From NCBI GenBank assembly GCA_013138865.1, contig WTBY01000024.1:62001-126000 (forward strand): 64,000 nt of DNA, given 5' to 3'. The notes under the pieces are model-generated. The model made no database searches and was not told the origin of the DNA. It saw only the letters and a program-made list of their open reading frames with translations. This document shows positions 42,352 to 50,598 of this stretch, piece by piece. How positions within the stretch are numbered: position 1 is the first letter of the stretch; each line of letters starts with the position of its first letter. This stretch comes from Helicobacteraceae bacterium (GTDB taxonomy: Bacteria > Campylobacterota > Campylobacteria > Campylobacterales > Sulfurimonadaceae). The translations under genes and the position numbers were made by a program.

Positions 42352-42672
42352 TATCACATTTAATTTAAAAGCACTAACTGAAGCTATTGAAAAAATAGAA
42401 CTTTACTCACAAGATTTTAATGATGCAGATAAATTTTATCACGACCAAAAAAGTTTTGATGCTTCTATGATGCAGTTTGTGTTATAGGTGAAATAATCTC
42501 TCGATTAGATGAAGATTATAAAGATAAGCATAATGAGATACCTTGGCAAAAAATTAAAGATTTTAGAAATATTGTAGCTCACGATTATTTTGGTATAGAT
42601 GCTGATGAAATTTGGGATATTATTAATAATAAACTTCTTCCACTAAAAGAAGATATAGCTAAACTATTTTAA
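42344..42672 (+). pseudogene. HEPN-domain toxin, frameshifted
   Basis: From the ATG at 42344 the frame reads MSNITFNLKALTEAIEKIEL and onward, with the conserved DASMMQF block, but stops at a TAG after 47 codons. The rest of the protein continues in another frame: VIGEIISRLDEDYKDKH, then WQKIKDFRNIVAHDYFG with the HEPN RNase motif RNIVAH. It ends at 42672. The break lies at CAGTTTGTGTTATAGG: a duplicated GT (or one lost base) separates F from VIGE. Without it the two parts join into a normal HEPN of about 109 residues. Either the toxin is dead or the base is a sequencing error. Confidence 0.85.
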
Positions 42673-42833
42673 TGCAAAATAGTAGCCACAGTCAATTAAA
42701 AAATACTACTGAAAAAATTTGTGATATGGCAGATGAATATGATTTTTCAAATGCTGAACAAGGTAAATTTTATAGACCTTTAGAAGAATTAGACATTCCA
42801 AACTATTTGGAAGAGAATGATGTAGATTTTTAG
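42672..42833 (+). CDS. Small antitoxin-like protein, 53 residues
   Basis: A short frame whose ATG overlaps the HEPN stop (TAATG). It encodes 53 residues, including MADEYDFSNAEQGKFYRPLE and a C-terminal LDIPNYLEENDVDF. The block DEYDFSxAxxGKFYRPLEELxIPxYL is one I recognise from small orphan antitoxin-type proteins in many bacteria, usually ahead of a toxin or nuclease gene. No such gene follows here; a hairpin and the convergent feoB come next. It is probably part of the same small accessory cassette as the MNT and HEPN genes. Confidence 0.6.
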   Translation: MQNSSHSQLKNTTEKICDMADEYDFSNAEQGKFYRPLEELDIPNYLEENDVDF

Positions 42834-42868
42834 GGTTAGCTTGATTTATAAAGGCCATTATGGACACT

Positions 42869-42895
42869 ACTTTAACTTTATATTAAAGCTAAAGT
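42869..42895. terminator. Bidirectional hairpin between the toxin-antitoxin remnant and feoB
   Basis: ACTTTAACTTTA and TTAAAGCTAAAGT form a 12 bp stem with one mismatch around a short AT centre. It overlaps the last codons of feoB and lies 36 bp after the small antitoxin-like gene, so it can serve transcripts from both sides. Confidence 0.6.
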
Positions 42896-44983
42896 AATTC
42901 TATAAGCTAAAAAAGCCAAACTGTAAGCTGTTATGGTAGTGAAAATAAACAGGTAGAAGAAGTATTTATAGTGCCCTGCTTCTTTTGTAAATACAATTGA
43001 AGCTGCTAAACATGGTAAATAGATCATTATGATCACTATAAAGGCAACAGCTGAGGCAAATGAGATATTCTCTTGGAGTCTATCCATCAGTGGTCTGCTC
43101 TCATCAGTAACTTCATTACCAAGTGAGTAAAGAACACCTAAGGTTGAGACAACAACCTCTTTAGCAGCAAGTCCAGTTTGAAGTGCAACTGCCATTTTCC
43201 AGTCCATACCAAGTGGCTCAAATAGTGGTTCTATAAACTTTCCAGCTTGACCTAAGTAACTTTTTTCTAATAGCTCTTCATTCATTCTATTTTCAAGTTC
43301 TATTTTAAGCTCTTCATTTTGAGTCTGTTCTATCTTTGCCTCATAAAGTGCACTTAAGTCTAAATTTTTTGGGTAGTTACTAGCAAACCATACTAGCATT
43401 GAAGCAGCAGCTATAAAAGTACCAGCTTTTTTCAAATACATCCAAGTTTTGGTCTGTACTGTATGTAAAATTAATTTCATTGACGGAAGACGATACTTAG
43501 GCATCTCCATTACAAATGGCTCATCAACTCCTTTAAAAGCTGTAAGTTTAAGAATTTTAGCAGCAATTAAACCTATAAGAGCACCACCTATGTAGATAGC
43601 AAATAATACGTTACCAGCATTTGACTCAGAAAAGAAAGCACCGACAAATAGAACATAAACAGGGAGTTTAGCTCCACAACTCATAAAGCCTATTATAAAA
43701 AGAGTCAGTAGTCTATCGCGATCATTTTTTAAAATTCTTGCACTCATATAGGCAGGAATAGAACAACCAAAACCAGTAACTAAAGGTATAAAAGATTGTC
43801 CATGTAGACCAAAGCGATGGAAAAAGCCATCAAGTAAAAAGGCTACACGACTCATGTATCCAGTTGATTCTAAAAGTGCTATACCTATAAATAAAATTAT
43901 AATATTAGGAACAAAAAGAACAACAGCTCCAACTCCACCTATAAGTCCATCAACTATAAGTGATCGTACTTCTTCATTTGTGATCGTAGATCCGATCACA
44001 TCACCAAACCATATAAAAAAGTTCTCAATCCACTCCATTGGTATAGAGCCTATTTCAAAAGTTAATTGAAAAAGTGACCACATTAAAAACAGGAATATAG
44101 GAAGTCCAAAAAGTTGGTGAATTAAGATTTTGTCTATTCTTTGTGTTAAAGTTAGTGTCTCTTCTTTTGTCTCTTTAGTAGTCACAACCTCAGCTACTAC
44201 ACCCTTGTTAAAAGACATAAACTCTTCAGCAAAAACTTCTTTTATATCATCACTTCCACCATGAAGCTCAACATGTTCTATTGCTTCAGCAACAACACCT
44301 TGAAGCTCGATCCATATTGGCAGTGCTCTAAGTTGGTTATAGCGTTGTTTATTTCCACTTAATAACTCTATTGCTACTGAGCGTAAGCTACCTTTTGTTT
44401 TAAAACCATGTCGTTGTAAATGTGAAGCTATTGAGTCTATCTCTTCTTCTATGGCTTCTGAAAAAACAAGTTTTGTCTCTTTTTTAATATTTACAAAAGT
44501 CTGAACAATACTTTTTAATAGATCATCAATACCCTCTTTTGTAACAGCAGAAACTTTTGTTGTTTGAATACCTAAAAGTAGAGATAGTTGAGGGCTATCA
44601 ATTTCTATACCCTCTTTTACAGCTTCGTCACTCATATTTAGAGCTAAACACATTTTTTTATTTAGGTTTAAAAGCTCAGAAGTTAGTTGTAGATTTTTTT
44701 CTAAGTTTGTTGAGTCTACTACATTTAAAATAATGTCATACTCTTCATTTGCTAAGAATTCGCTAGTAACAATCTCTTCAATAGAGTAGTCACTTAACAT
44801 ATAAGTTCCAGGTAGATCTACGATCTCTAAGTTATAGCCTGCGTAATTACACTCAACTACAGTCTTTTCAACCGTTACACCAGTAAAGTTACCTACATGT
44901 AACTTTGCGTTAGAGATTGAGTTAACGAGCATACTTTTACCAACATTGGGTTGACCTACAAGTGCTATTTTTATTTTTTTCAC
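42878..44983 (-). CDS. feoB: Ferrous iron transporter FeoB
   Basis: The inner-membrane Fe(II) transporter has 701 residues. The N-terminal G-protein domain carries GQPNVGKS, the DLPGTYML switch and NMSD. A helical spacer domain is followed by the membrane core with two Gate blocks, including VTGFGCSIPAYMSARIL and LPCLAASIVF. The start codon is GTG with AGGA about 9 bp upstream. It lies 8 bp after feoA in a porin-feoA-feoB operon with a Fur box at its head. No feoC follows. Confidence 0.96.
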   Translation of the reverse strand: MKKIKIALVGQPNVGKSMLVNSISNAKLHVGNFTGVTVEKTVVECNYAGYNLEIVDLPGTYMLSDYSIEEIVTSEFLANEEYDIILNVVDSTNLEKNLQLTSELLNLNKKMCLALNMSDEAVKEGIEIDSPQLSLLLGIQTTKVSAVTKEGIDDLLKSIVQTFVNIKKETKLVFSEAIEEEIDSIASHLQRHGFKTKGSLRSVAIELLSGNKQRYNQLRALPIWIELQGVVAEAIEHVELHGGSDDIKEVFAEEFMSFNKGVVAEVVTTKETKEETLTLTQRIDKILIHQLFGLPIFLFLMWSLFQLTFEIGSIPMEWIENFFIWFGDVIGSTITNEEVRSLIVDGLIGGVGAVVLFVPNIIILFIGIALLESTGYMSRVAFLLDGFFHRFGLHGQSFIPLVTGFGCSIPAYMSARILKNDRDRLLTLFIIGFMSCGAKLPVYVLFVGAFFSESNAGNVLFAIYIGGALIGLIAAKILKLTAFKGVDEPFVMEMPKYRLPSMKLILHTVQTKTWMYLKKAGTFIAAASMLVWFASNYPKNLDLSALYEAKIEQTQNEELKIELENRMNEELLEKSYLGQAGKFIEPLFEPLGMDWKMAVALQTGLAAKEVVVSTLGVLYSLGNEVTDESRPLMDRLQENISFASAVAFIVIIMIYLPCLAASIVFTKEAGHYKYFFYLFIFTTITAYSLAFLAYRITLALI

Positions 44984-44991
44984 AAAATATC

Positions 44992-45222
44992 CTATTCTAT
45001 AACTTCGACTTCTATAGCTTTTGCTTCATCTGAACGAAGTGCTAATGTTGTTTTTCCGACCATTAATTCTACGGTACTCTTGGTGGGAGAAAAAGCCATA
45101 AGAGTAATAATAGCCCCTCTCATAATACCAAAAGAGAGTAGTCTTTGTTTTAATGAACCTGTTGTATGAACTTTGATTATACGAAGTTCCTTGCCTTTTT
45201 CACACTCTAAAATATTTTTCAT
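44992..45222 (-). CDS. feoA: FeoA family protein
   Basis: An SH3-like protein of 76 residues that supports FeoB. It shows LKQRLLSFGIMRGAIITLMA, the RLxxMGfxxGx pattern of the family, and ends with SDEAKAIEVEVIE. It is between the porin (6 bp gap) and feoB (8 bp gap), so all three are read from one promoter. Confidence 0.9.
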   Translation of the reverse strand: MKNILECEKGKELRIIKVHTTGSLKQRLLSFGIMRGAIITLMAFSPTKSTVELMVGKTTLALRSDEAKAIEVEVIE

Positions 45223-45228
45223 AATTAC

Positions 45229-46530
45229 CTAAAAGTTATAATTTATTATTAATTGTATATGAGAATTATCATATTCTGTTTTTGCATTTGACTCTTTATC
45301 GTCACCTATGACATAAATAAAAACTAAATTTGCATTTTCATAAAAGTCGTATTCAAAACCAACATCTAATTCACTGACATGTGCTTTAGCAGATACTCCT
45401 GCTTCTGCTCTAAAATCGCCATAAGCTGCAAGAAAATTTAATTTATCAAAAGAGTATGTCACACCAGTAACAATAGATGTTGCTGTACCATGTGAATCAC
45501 TCAGGTTATCTGCAGTCATTAAGTTCATATTTGTAAAGAATGGACCACCACCAAAACCACCAAATATATATTTATCGTCTTTACTATAAGCTTGATTAAA
45601 AGCTATATTTAAACCAAAATCATTAGCTATAAGTTCACCCCAAGCTCCTATTACAGTACCTTTTACATTACTATTATCAAGTTCACTCTCATTTAAATAT
45701 TGAATACCATACTCTATTTCAACATTTTTAATATCTATACAACTTAAAGCTTCAAAATAAGCTGCATTAGCCATTTCACCAATATTGTAGTACCAACCAC
45801 TTGCATCAACTATATCATTTTCATAAGTTACAGCTCCCATCCAAGTGTCTCTATTATTTTCACCTGTTTGTGCCCAACTGTTTCCATCCCAGTTTCCATT
45901 TGCATCAATAGTGTCAACACCTTGCCATTTCTGTATATTGGCACCTATAAAAGTAAAATTGTTTACTTCATAAGAGGCTACATATGCTTCAAATGTATGT
46001 GGTGTCATACTAATATCATTACTATCGGCTAATGGAGTATCAATAAGTTGGCGACCACCTTTAAAGTTAAAACTCTCATATTTATAATTTACATAAGCTT
46101 CTGCAAGTTGTGCATAGTTTTTTTTGTCTGATAATAAATAGTTACTAAATTCATTACCCTCACCACTACTAATATCTTGTGCTGTATACATTGCAACACC
46201 TAAATTTACCCCATTAAAGATGGCTGTTTCATATTTAAGTTGTCCCCCGATAGCTGTTGACATGGAGTTAGCACTGTTTTCAACTGCTGAATAAGTATGA
46301 ATATGTCCAACACGAATTTGACCTGAAACAACACCCTGTGAAAATATATCTTTCCCAGATGTTATTTTGTGTAGTTCTGGTTCAAAAGTTTTATTAATAG
46401 CTGTTTTAAGTTGTATAATAGATGGCATTCTAGCTCTGTGTTCTTCTACTTCTGCTAACAGAGTTGTATTTAAAGTTAGTACTGTAAGCAGACTAACCTT
46501 TACGATTTTTTTCATTTTAAGAACTTTCAT
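45229..46530 (-). CDS. Outer-membrane porin, OprD-like
   Basis: The protein has 433 residues with a signal peptide and alternating beta-strand sequence throughout. It closes with HIQLIINYNF, whose final Phe is typical of a beta barrel. Family-typical patterns include SGQIRVGHIHTY and FKGGRQLIDTPLADSNDI. OprD-type porins in this phylum pass small cations or organic acids. Position ahead of feoA-feoB and behind a Fur box suggests iron-regulated uptake across the outer membrane, perhaps of Fe(II). Two Met (46530 and 46515) can start it and neither has a clear ribosome site. Confidence 0.75.
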   Translation of the reverse strand: MKVLKMKKIVKVSLLTVLTLNTTLLAEVEEHRARMPSIIQLKTAINKTFEPELHKITSGKDIFSQGVVSGQIRVGHIHTYSAVENSANSMSTAIGGQLKYETAIFNGVNLGVAMYTAQDISSGEGNEFSNYLLSDKKNYAQLAEAYVNYKYESFNFKGGRQLIDTPLADSNDISMTPHTFEAYVASYEVNNFTFIGANIQKWQGVDTIDANGNWDGNSWAQTGENNRDTWMGAVTYENDIVDASGWYYNIGEMANAAYFEALSCIDIKNVEIEYGIQYLNESELDNSNVKGTVIGAWGELIANDFGLNIAFNQAYSKDDKYIFGGFGGGPFFTNMNLMTADNLSDSHGTATSIVTGVTYSFDKLNFLAAYGDFRAEAGVSAKAHVSELDVGFEYDFYENANLVFIYVIGDDKESNAKTEYDNSHIQLIINYNF

Positions 46531-46581
46531 ATTTATATTATTAGCATAATAACTACTATTGACTTAATTACAATTGAAATT

Positions 46582-46600
46582 GATAATAATTCTCATTATC
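46582..46600. promoter_or_regulatory. Fur box
   Basis: GATAATAATTCTCATTATC matches the 19-base Fur consensus GATAATGATAATCATTATC at 16 positions. It lies 52 bp upstream of the porin-feoA-feoB operon and 41 bp upstream of the phosphatidyltransferase gene on the other strand. Iron-bound Fur would repress the porin-feo operon, and could also touch the divergent gene. Confidence 0.85.
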
Positions 46601-46629
46601 TTATTTATACTAAACTTTTTTAGATCTGC

Positions 46630-46635
46630 TATAAT
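46630..46635 (+). promoter_or_regulatory. TATAAT box unusually close to a start codon
   Basis: A perfect -10 hexamer ends 6 bp before the ATG of the phosphatidyltransferase gene. If used, transcription would begin at or next to the ATG and give a leaderless message. There is no ribosome site in between, which fits. Sigma-70 promoters in this phylum often lack a -35 box, so a missing TTGACA is no objection. Confidence 0.4.
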
Positions 46636-46641
46636 GCTTTT

Positions 46642-47196
46642 ATGAAATTTTTATTTACCCCAACTAACCACTTTAACTTAGCCAACCTTTTTACGTTTGT
46701 AAATATAGCTGCCGGAATGAGCGCTACTTACTTCATTACTCAAAACAATTTTTTTATAGCTATCATACTAGCTTGGGTAGGTGGTGCTTTTGATATTTTC
46801 GATGGAAAAATAGCAAGAAAATATAATCTCTCAAATGAGTTCGGCATACAACTAGATAGTTTTGCAGACTTCCTCTCTTTCGTACTTGTTCCTGTCTTTT
46901 TAATTTTTCAGGCGATCTACAGTACACTTGATGGTATGCTACTCGCTATTTCTGCGATCGCTTCTATATATTATGTTATAAGTGGACTACGTCGTCTTAT
47001 TCAGTTCAATATAGATGCTGATGCAGGTAAAGTTTCAAAATACTTTATAGGTGTTCCTACACCTCTTGGAGCTATCCTTTTATGGTTAGTATATTTAGCA
47101 GCGATAAACTCTTTAATCACTGCACCTCTAGTAATAGTTGCTATGGTAGCAATTGGTTACTTACTAAACTCAAAATTAAAAGTAAGACACCCTTAA
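46642..47196 (+). CDS. pssA: CDP-alcohol phosphatidyltransferase, probable phosphatidylserine synthase
   Basis: An integral membrane enzyme of 184 residues with the full CDP-OH-P signature DGKIARKYNLSNEFG followed by QLDSFADFL. Starting from FDIFDGKIAR, the Asp pairs and Gly fit D-x2-DG-x2-AR-x8-G-x3-D-x3-D. The N-terminal NLANLFTFVNIAAGMSA is typical of PssA type II proteins, which join serine to CDP-diacylglycerol. It is shorter than most PssA (usually above 220). The start is the only Met before this conserved part. A response regulator gene follows 9 bp later. Confidence 0.8.
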   Translation: MKFLFTPTNHFNLANLFTFVNIAAGMSATYFITQNNFFIAIILAWVGGAFDIFDGKIARKYNLSNEFGIQLDSFADFLSFVLVPVFLIFQAIYSTLDGMLLAISAIASIYYVISGLRRLIQFNIDADAGKVSKYFIGVPTPLGAILLWLVYLAAINSLITAPLVIVAMVAIGYLLNSKLKVRHP

Positions 47197-47205
47197 GGTA
47201 AATAG

Positions 47206-47886
47206 TTGAGTTTAGATGAACTAAAAAAATATAGTGTTCTTTATGTTGAAGATGACAAAGCAACACGTGATAGTGCTACAGAGTATTTAAATAGAATAAC
47301 CAAAGAGGTTTTTAGTGCTTCAAATGGCGAAGTAGCTTTAGAGTGTTGGCAATCAAAACACCCTGACATAATTATTACAGATATTAATATGCCTAAACTA
47401 AATGGTATTCAAATGAGTAAAATCATTAGAGAGAGTGACTCTACAACTCCTATAATAATAGCAACAGCTCACGATGATAAAGAGTATTTAATAGAAGCCG
47501 TTGAACTTCAACTAATAAAGTACATCATAAAACCTATAACTACAGAAAAGTTGTTAAATGCTCTTACTCTTGCAACAGCAACTTTTAAAAAATCACAAAA
47601 TATAATTTACCAGATCTCTGCTGAGTGTAGTTATAACCCACTAGAACAGACGGTTGCATTAAATAAAGAAGAATTAAAAGTATCAAATAATGAGAAGCTA
47701 CTTTTAACGCTTCTTTGTGAAAATAGAGGCTTTACTGTTACTTACGATCTCATAGAGTCAAAAATATGGCCTTATGATGGTATGAGTTCAGATGCTTTAA
47801 AATCATTAGTGAGATCTCTGCGAAAAAAACTACCAGATTCTACTATTAAAAATATCTCTATGAGTGGTTATAAAATAGAGGAGTAG
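47206..47886 (+). CDS. OmpR-type response regulator
   Basis: The protein has 226 residues. The receiver domain (about 8-125) has acidic pocket VEDD, phospho-acceptor Asp59 in ITDINMPKLNG, Thr/Ala near 86-87 (ATAHDD) and Lys in IIKPI. The DNA-binding winged helix (about 140-225) has NEKLLLTLLCENRGFTVTYD and LRKKLPDSTIKNISMSGYKI. The start is TTG with AAGG 9 bp before it. No histidine kinase gene is adjacent, so it is an orphan regulator. It ends directly against the stop of the opposing outer-membrane protein gene. Confidence 0.9.
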   Translation: MSLDELKKYSVLYVEDDKATRDSATEYLNRITKEVFSASNGEVALECWQSKHPDIIITDINMPKLNGIQMSKIIRESDSTTPIIIATAHDDKEYLIEAVELQLIKYIIKPITTEKLLNALTLATATFKKSQNIIYQISAECSYNPLEQTVALNKEELKVSNNEKLLLTLLCENRGFTVTYDLIESKIWPYDGMSSDALKSLVRSLRKKLPDSTIKNISMSGYKIEE

Positions 47887-48786
47887 TTAAAAAAAGTATC
47901 GAAGTCCGATATTTATTTTAGCTTGGTTATCTCTAGTTAGTTTACTTGAAGCAGATGTTGTCTGTAGTTCAGTAGTATGTTCCGCTTTTAAGAACTGGTA
48001 CTGTGCAAAAATAGATATATGATCATCTATTTTTTTGTCTGCTCCAAATTGAACTCCATATGCAAATGCACTTCCACCACTATCTGCTAAGCTACCACCT
48101 AAATGAGACTGTGTAAGTTCAACAAAACTAACACCTCCTACAAGACCGATATAGGGCGAGTAGTCATAATCAAAAACTTTGTTATAACTAATTAAGTAGT
48201 TATAAAAGTTTACATCATTATAGTGAACATACGTCGCAGAAAATGTGCCGACATTTCCACTTAAATGCTTATAACCAAGAGCGATCGTAATATTTTCACC
48301 TTCATAAGAAGTTGGTCTACTTAATAATAAATTTCCTGTACTATTTTCTTGTTTAACACTCATAAAAGAGTAACCAGCAGATATAGATACAAAAAGGTTA
48401 CTCTTTATGATATTAAAATGGTTAGTACTTTTAAGCTCACTTGTTTCAGTTTTTATACTTTTAGTTTTTACTTCAGTAGGTTTAGACTCAGCTACCTCAA
48501 TATTTTCAGTATTCTTATGCTCAGTTTTAATAGGTATAAGCTTTACTAGAGACTCACTTACATAACCCTCTGGTGTCTTATACCAAAAATATCCATTTTT
48601 TGCTTGCACTGTTTCTAAAATTATAATTTTTCTACTTTTTTGTAAGTATCCTATAACTTTAGAGTCTAATGAAGGTGCATTACGCACGTTAAGTGTCAAG
48701 TCAGAAACACCTATTTTACTCTCATTAGCAAGTAGTGCTATATTTAAAATAAATGTAATAAGTGAAAATTTTATAATTTTTTGCAT
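47887..48786 (-). CDS. Outer-membrane beta-barrel protein with N-terminal SH3 domain
   Basis: The protein has 299 residues: a signal peptide (about 1-20), a bacterial SH3 domain (about 26-85, LTLNVRNAPSLDSKVIGYL with YFWYKTPEGYVSESLV), a Thr/Glu/Lys linker (about 88-130) and an eight-strand-type barrel (about 135-299). It ends KINIGLRYFF, with the C-terminal Phe needed for barrel assembly. The SH3 domain would bind peptidoglycan or a protein, so it may tie the outer membrane to the wall. The gene has its own start region; its stop touches that of the response regulator. Confidence 0.75.
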   Translation of the reverse strand: MQKIIKFSLITFILNIALLANESKIGVSDLTLNVRNAPSLDSKVIGYLQKSRKIIILETVQAKNGYFWYKTPEGYVSESLVKLIPIKTEHKNTENIEVAESKPTEVKTKSIKTETSELKSTNHFNIIKSNLFVSISAGYSFMSVKQENSTGNLLLSRPTSYEGENITIALGYKHLSGNVGTFSATYVHYNDVNFYNYLISYNKVFDYDYSPYIGLVGGVSFVELTQSHLGGSLADSGGSAFAYGVQFGADKKIDDHISIFAQYQFLKAEHTTELQTTSASSKLTRDNQAKINIGLRYFF

Positions 48787-48864
48787 TGTTAAATCCTTTT
48801 TAAGTCAATTATTATATCCATAACAACTTTAACGAGATATAATAGGAAAAAAATAGGAAAAAAA

Positions 48865-50598
48865 TTGAAATATTTATTAGACTTTATTGATCAAAAATCT
48901 ATTACCCAAAGTGAAATTTACCCTCACCTTAAATGTGAAACAACTCAAGCAGAAATTTTAAAACTACTCTCTACTCGATATATCTCAGGTAGTGAAGATG
49001 GTATAGTATTTGAAATTTTACAGTCTATTTATGGTGAAGATGATTATAAATTTTTAGACCATTTAAAAGATGTAAAAGTACTTTTAGAGCTTGGTTGGTT
49101 AACACAAAGCTCTTTTGCACCACTTAAAGTAAATGATCTCTCAGAGTTAGAGCTTTTAAATACCGCGATCGCTTTAACTCCTGCTTTTTTGAGACTTGTA
49201 GAGATAGGTTCACTAGAGATGGAACTACCAGATATTAAACCTTATGAAGATCATTTAGAGTACCTTCAAGATCAATTCTTAAGAGTTGAACTTTATGCTC
49301 AAATGAGTATGATCAGACATAGTGTTCATGAGTCATCTCTAGGCATTGATCGTATTCAAAACAAACTAGAACTCTTAGAAAAAAGAATTTTAGACAGGCT
49401 TTCTCAAACAGAACAAGAAATAATATTGGACAAATATATTAAGCAAAAGAAGTTTGACAAAAATGAAGAGATTATTTTCTTAGCTCTTTTAAAAGAGGAG
49501 TACAACGCTGCTGAGAGTTCACTACGTGAAATGAACTCTTTGATCGATCTAGTCTCACTAGATGAGTACGATCGCATTAAAAATAGATCACTTTTAGAAG
49601 AGGGAGCACGACTAATAAGTGAAGAGATCATAGACTATGAAGAGATGCTAAACCCTTTTGGTGGAATAACAAGAGCTTTTTATATAGTTGATAGCGTACT
49701 TCAAAATATTATTCATCCACAAAAAAAGAAAAAAGTACAAAAATTAAAGTTAAACAACCTTATTAAAGAGCAAGATATGTTTGAGCTTATAGATCCACAA
49801 ACATCTTTAGAAGATGTAGTTTTACACCCTAAGACTGTTGAAACATTAGAGTCGCTTATGAGACAGATGGATAAAGAGGTAGTAGCACGTCTTGTAAAGT
49901 GGGGTATTAAAGACAAAAAAGCAACACTTGACGCTAGAATTATTTTTTATGGTGCACCTGGAACTGGTAAAACTATGACTTCTCACTCTTTAGCTAAGTC
50001 ACTTAAACGTCAAATTTTAGCATTTGACTGTTCAAAAATACTCTCTATGTATGTAGGTGAGAGTGAAAAAAATGTAAGAAAAATATTTGATACTTATTAT
50101 GAGCTGACTCAAAAAACAAAAACAGAACCTATTTTACTTCTGAATGAAGCAGATCAGTTTTTAGGTGCAAGGTCTAGTGGTGTAACTTCTGGAGCTGATC
50201 AGATGCACAACCAAATGCAGAATATTTTTTTAGAGCAGATAGAAAATTTCAAAGGTATTTTAATAGCTACTACTAACCTTTTAGAAAATATTGATAGTGC
50301 ATTTTCAAGACGTTTTAACTATAAAATAGAGTTTAAAAAACCAACACTCGATCAAAGAGTTCTACTATGGGAAAAAATGCTTCCACAAAATGCTCCTTTT
50401 GAGAAAAACTTTGATATTAAAAAGTTAGCTACTTACGATCTTACGGGTGGACAGATTAACTTAGTAGTTAAAAATACTGCTTTTGTTGTAGCAACTCATG
50501 AAGAGCCACTATTTAGTATGAAAGAGTTTATACAAGAGATAGACAAAGAGAAAAAAGGTAGCTTTGATAGCGAAAAGTTAATGGGCTTTATAAACTAA
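48865..50598 (+). CDS. AAA+ ATPase with long N-terminal domain
   Basis: The protein has 577 residues. About 330 residues of an unassigned helical N-terminal domain precede an AAA+ core. The core has Walker A GAPGTGKT at about 363-370, Walker B LLLNEAD near 424 (Asn in place of the usual first Asp), sensor I ATTNL and the arginine segment FSRRFN. The pore-like loop MYVGESEKN suggests a substrate-threading ATPase. It begins with TTG behind AGGAAAAAA. It overlaps the end of mtnA by 4 bp in the opposite direction. No partner protease or chaperone lies near, so the substrate is unknown. Confidence 0.75.
   Translation: MKYLLDFIDQKSITQSEIYPHLKCETTQAEILKLLSTRYISGSEDGIVFEILQSIYGEDDYKFLDHLKDVKVLLELGWLTQSSFAPLKVNDLSELELLNTAIALTPAFLRLVEIGSLEMELPDIKPYEDHLEYLQDQFLRVELYAQMSMIRHSVHESSLGIDRIQNKLELLEKRILDRLSQTEQEIILDKYIKQKKFDKNEEIIFLALLKEEYNAAESSLREMNSLIDLVSLDEYDRIKNRSLLEEGARLISEEIIDYEEMLNPFGGITRAFYIVDSVLQNIIHPQKKKKVQKLKLNNLIKEQDMFELIDPQTSLEDVVLHPKTVETLESLMRQMDKEVVARLVKWGIKDKKATLDARIIFYGAPGTGKTMTSHSLAKSLKRQILAFDCSKILSMYVGESEKNVRKIFDTYYELTQKTKTEPILLLNEADQFLGARSSGVTSGADQMHNQMQNIFLEQIENFKGILIATTNLLENIDSAFSRRFNYKIEFKKPTLDQRVLLWEKMLPQNAPFEKNFDIKKLATYDLTGGQINLVVKNTAFVVATHEEPLFSMKEFIQEIDKEKKGSFDSEKLMGFIN

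Noticed and set aside
47206-48786. Response regulator and the opposing SH3/beta-barrel gene as a regulated pair
   Set aside because: They only converge stop to stop; nothing in the sequence links them functionally.
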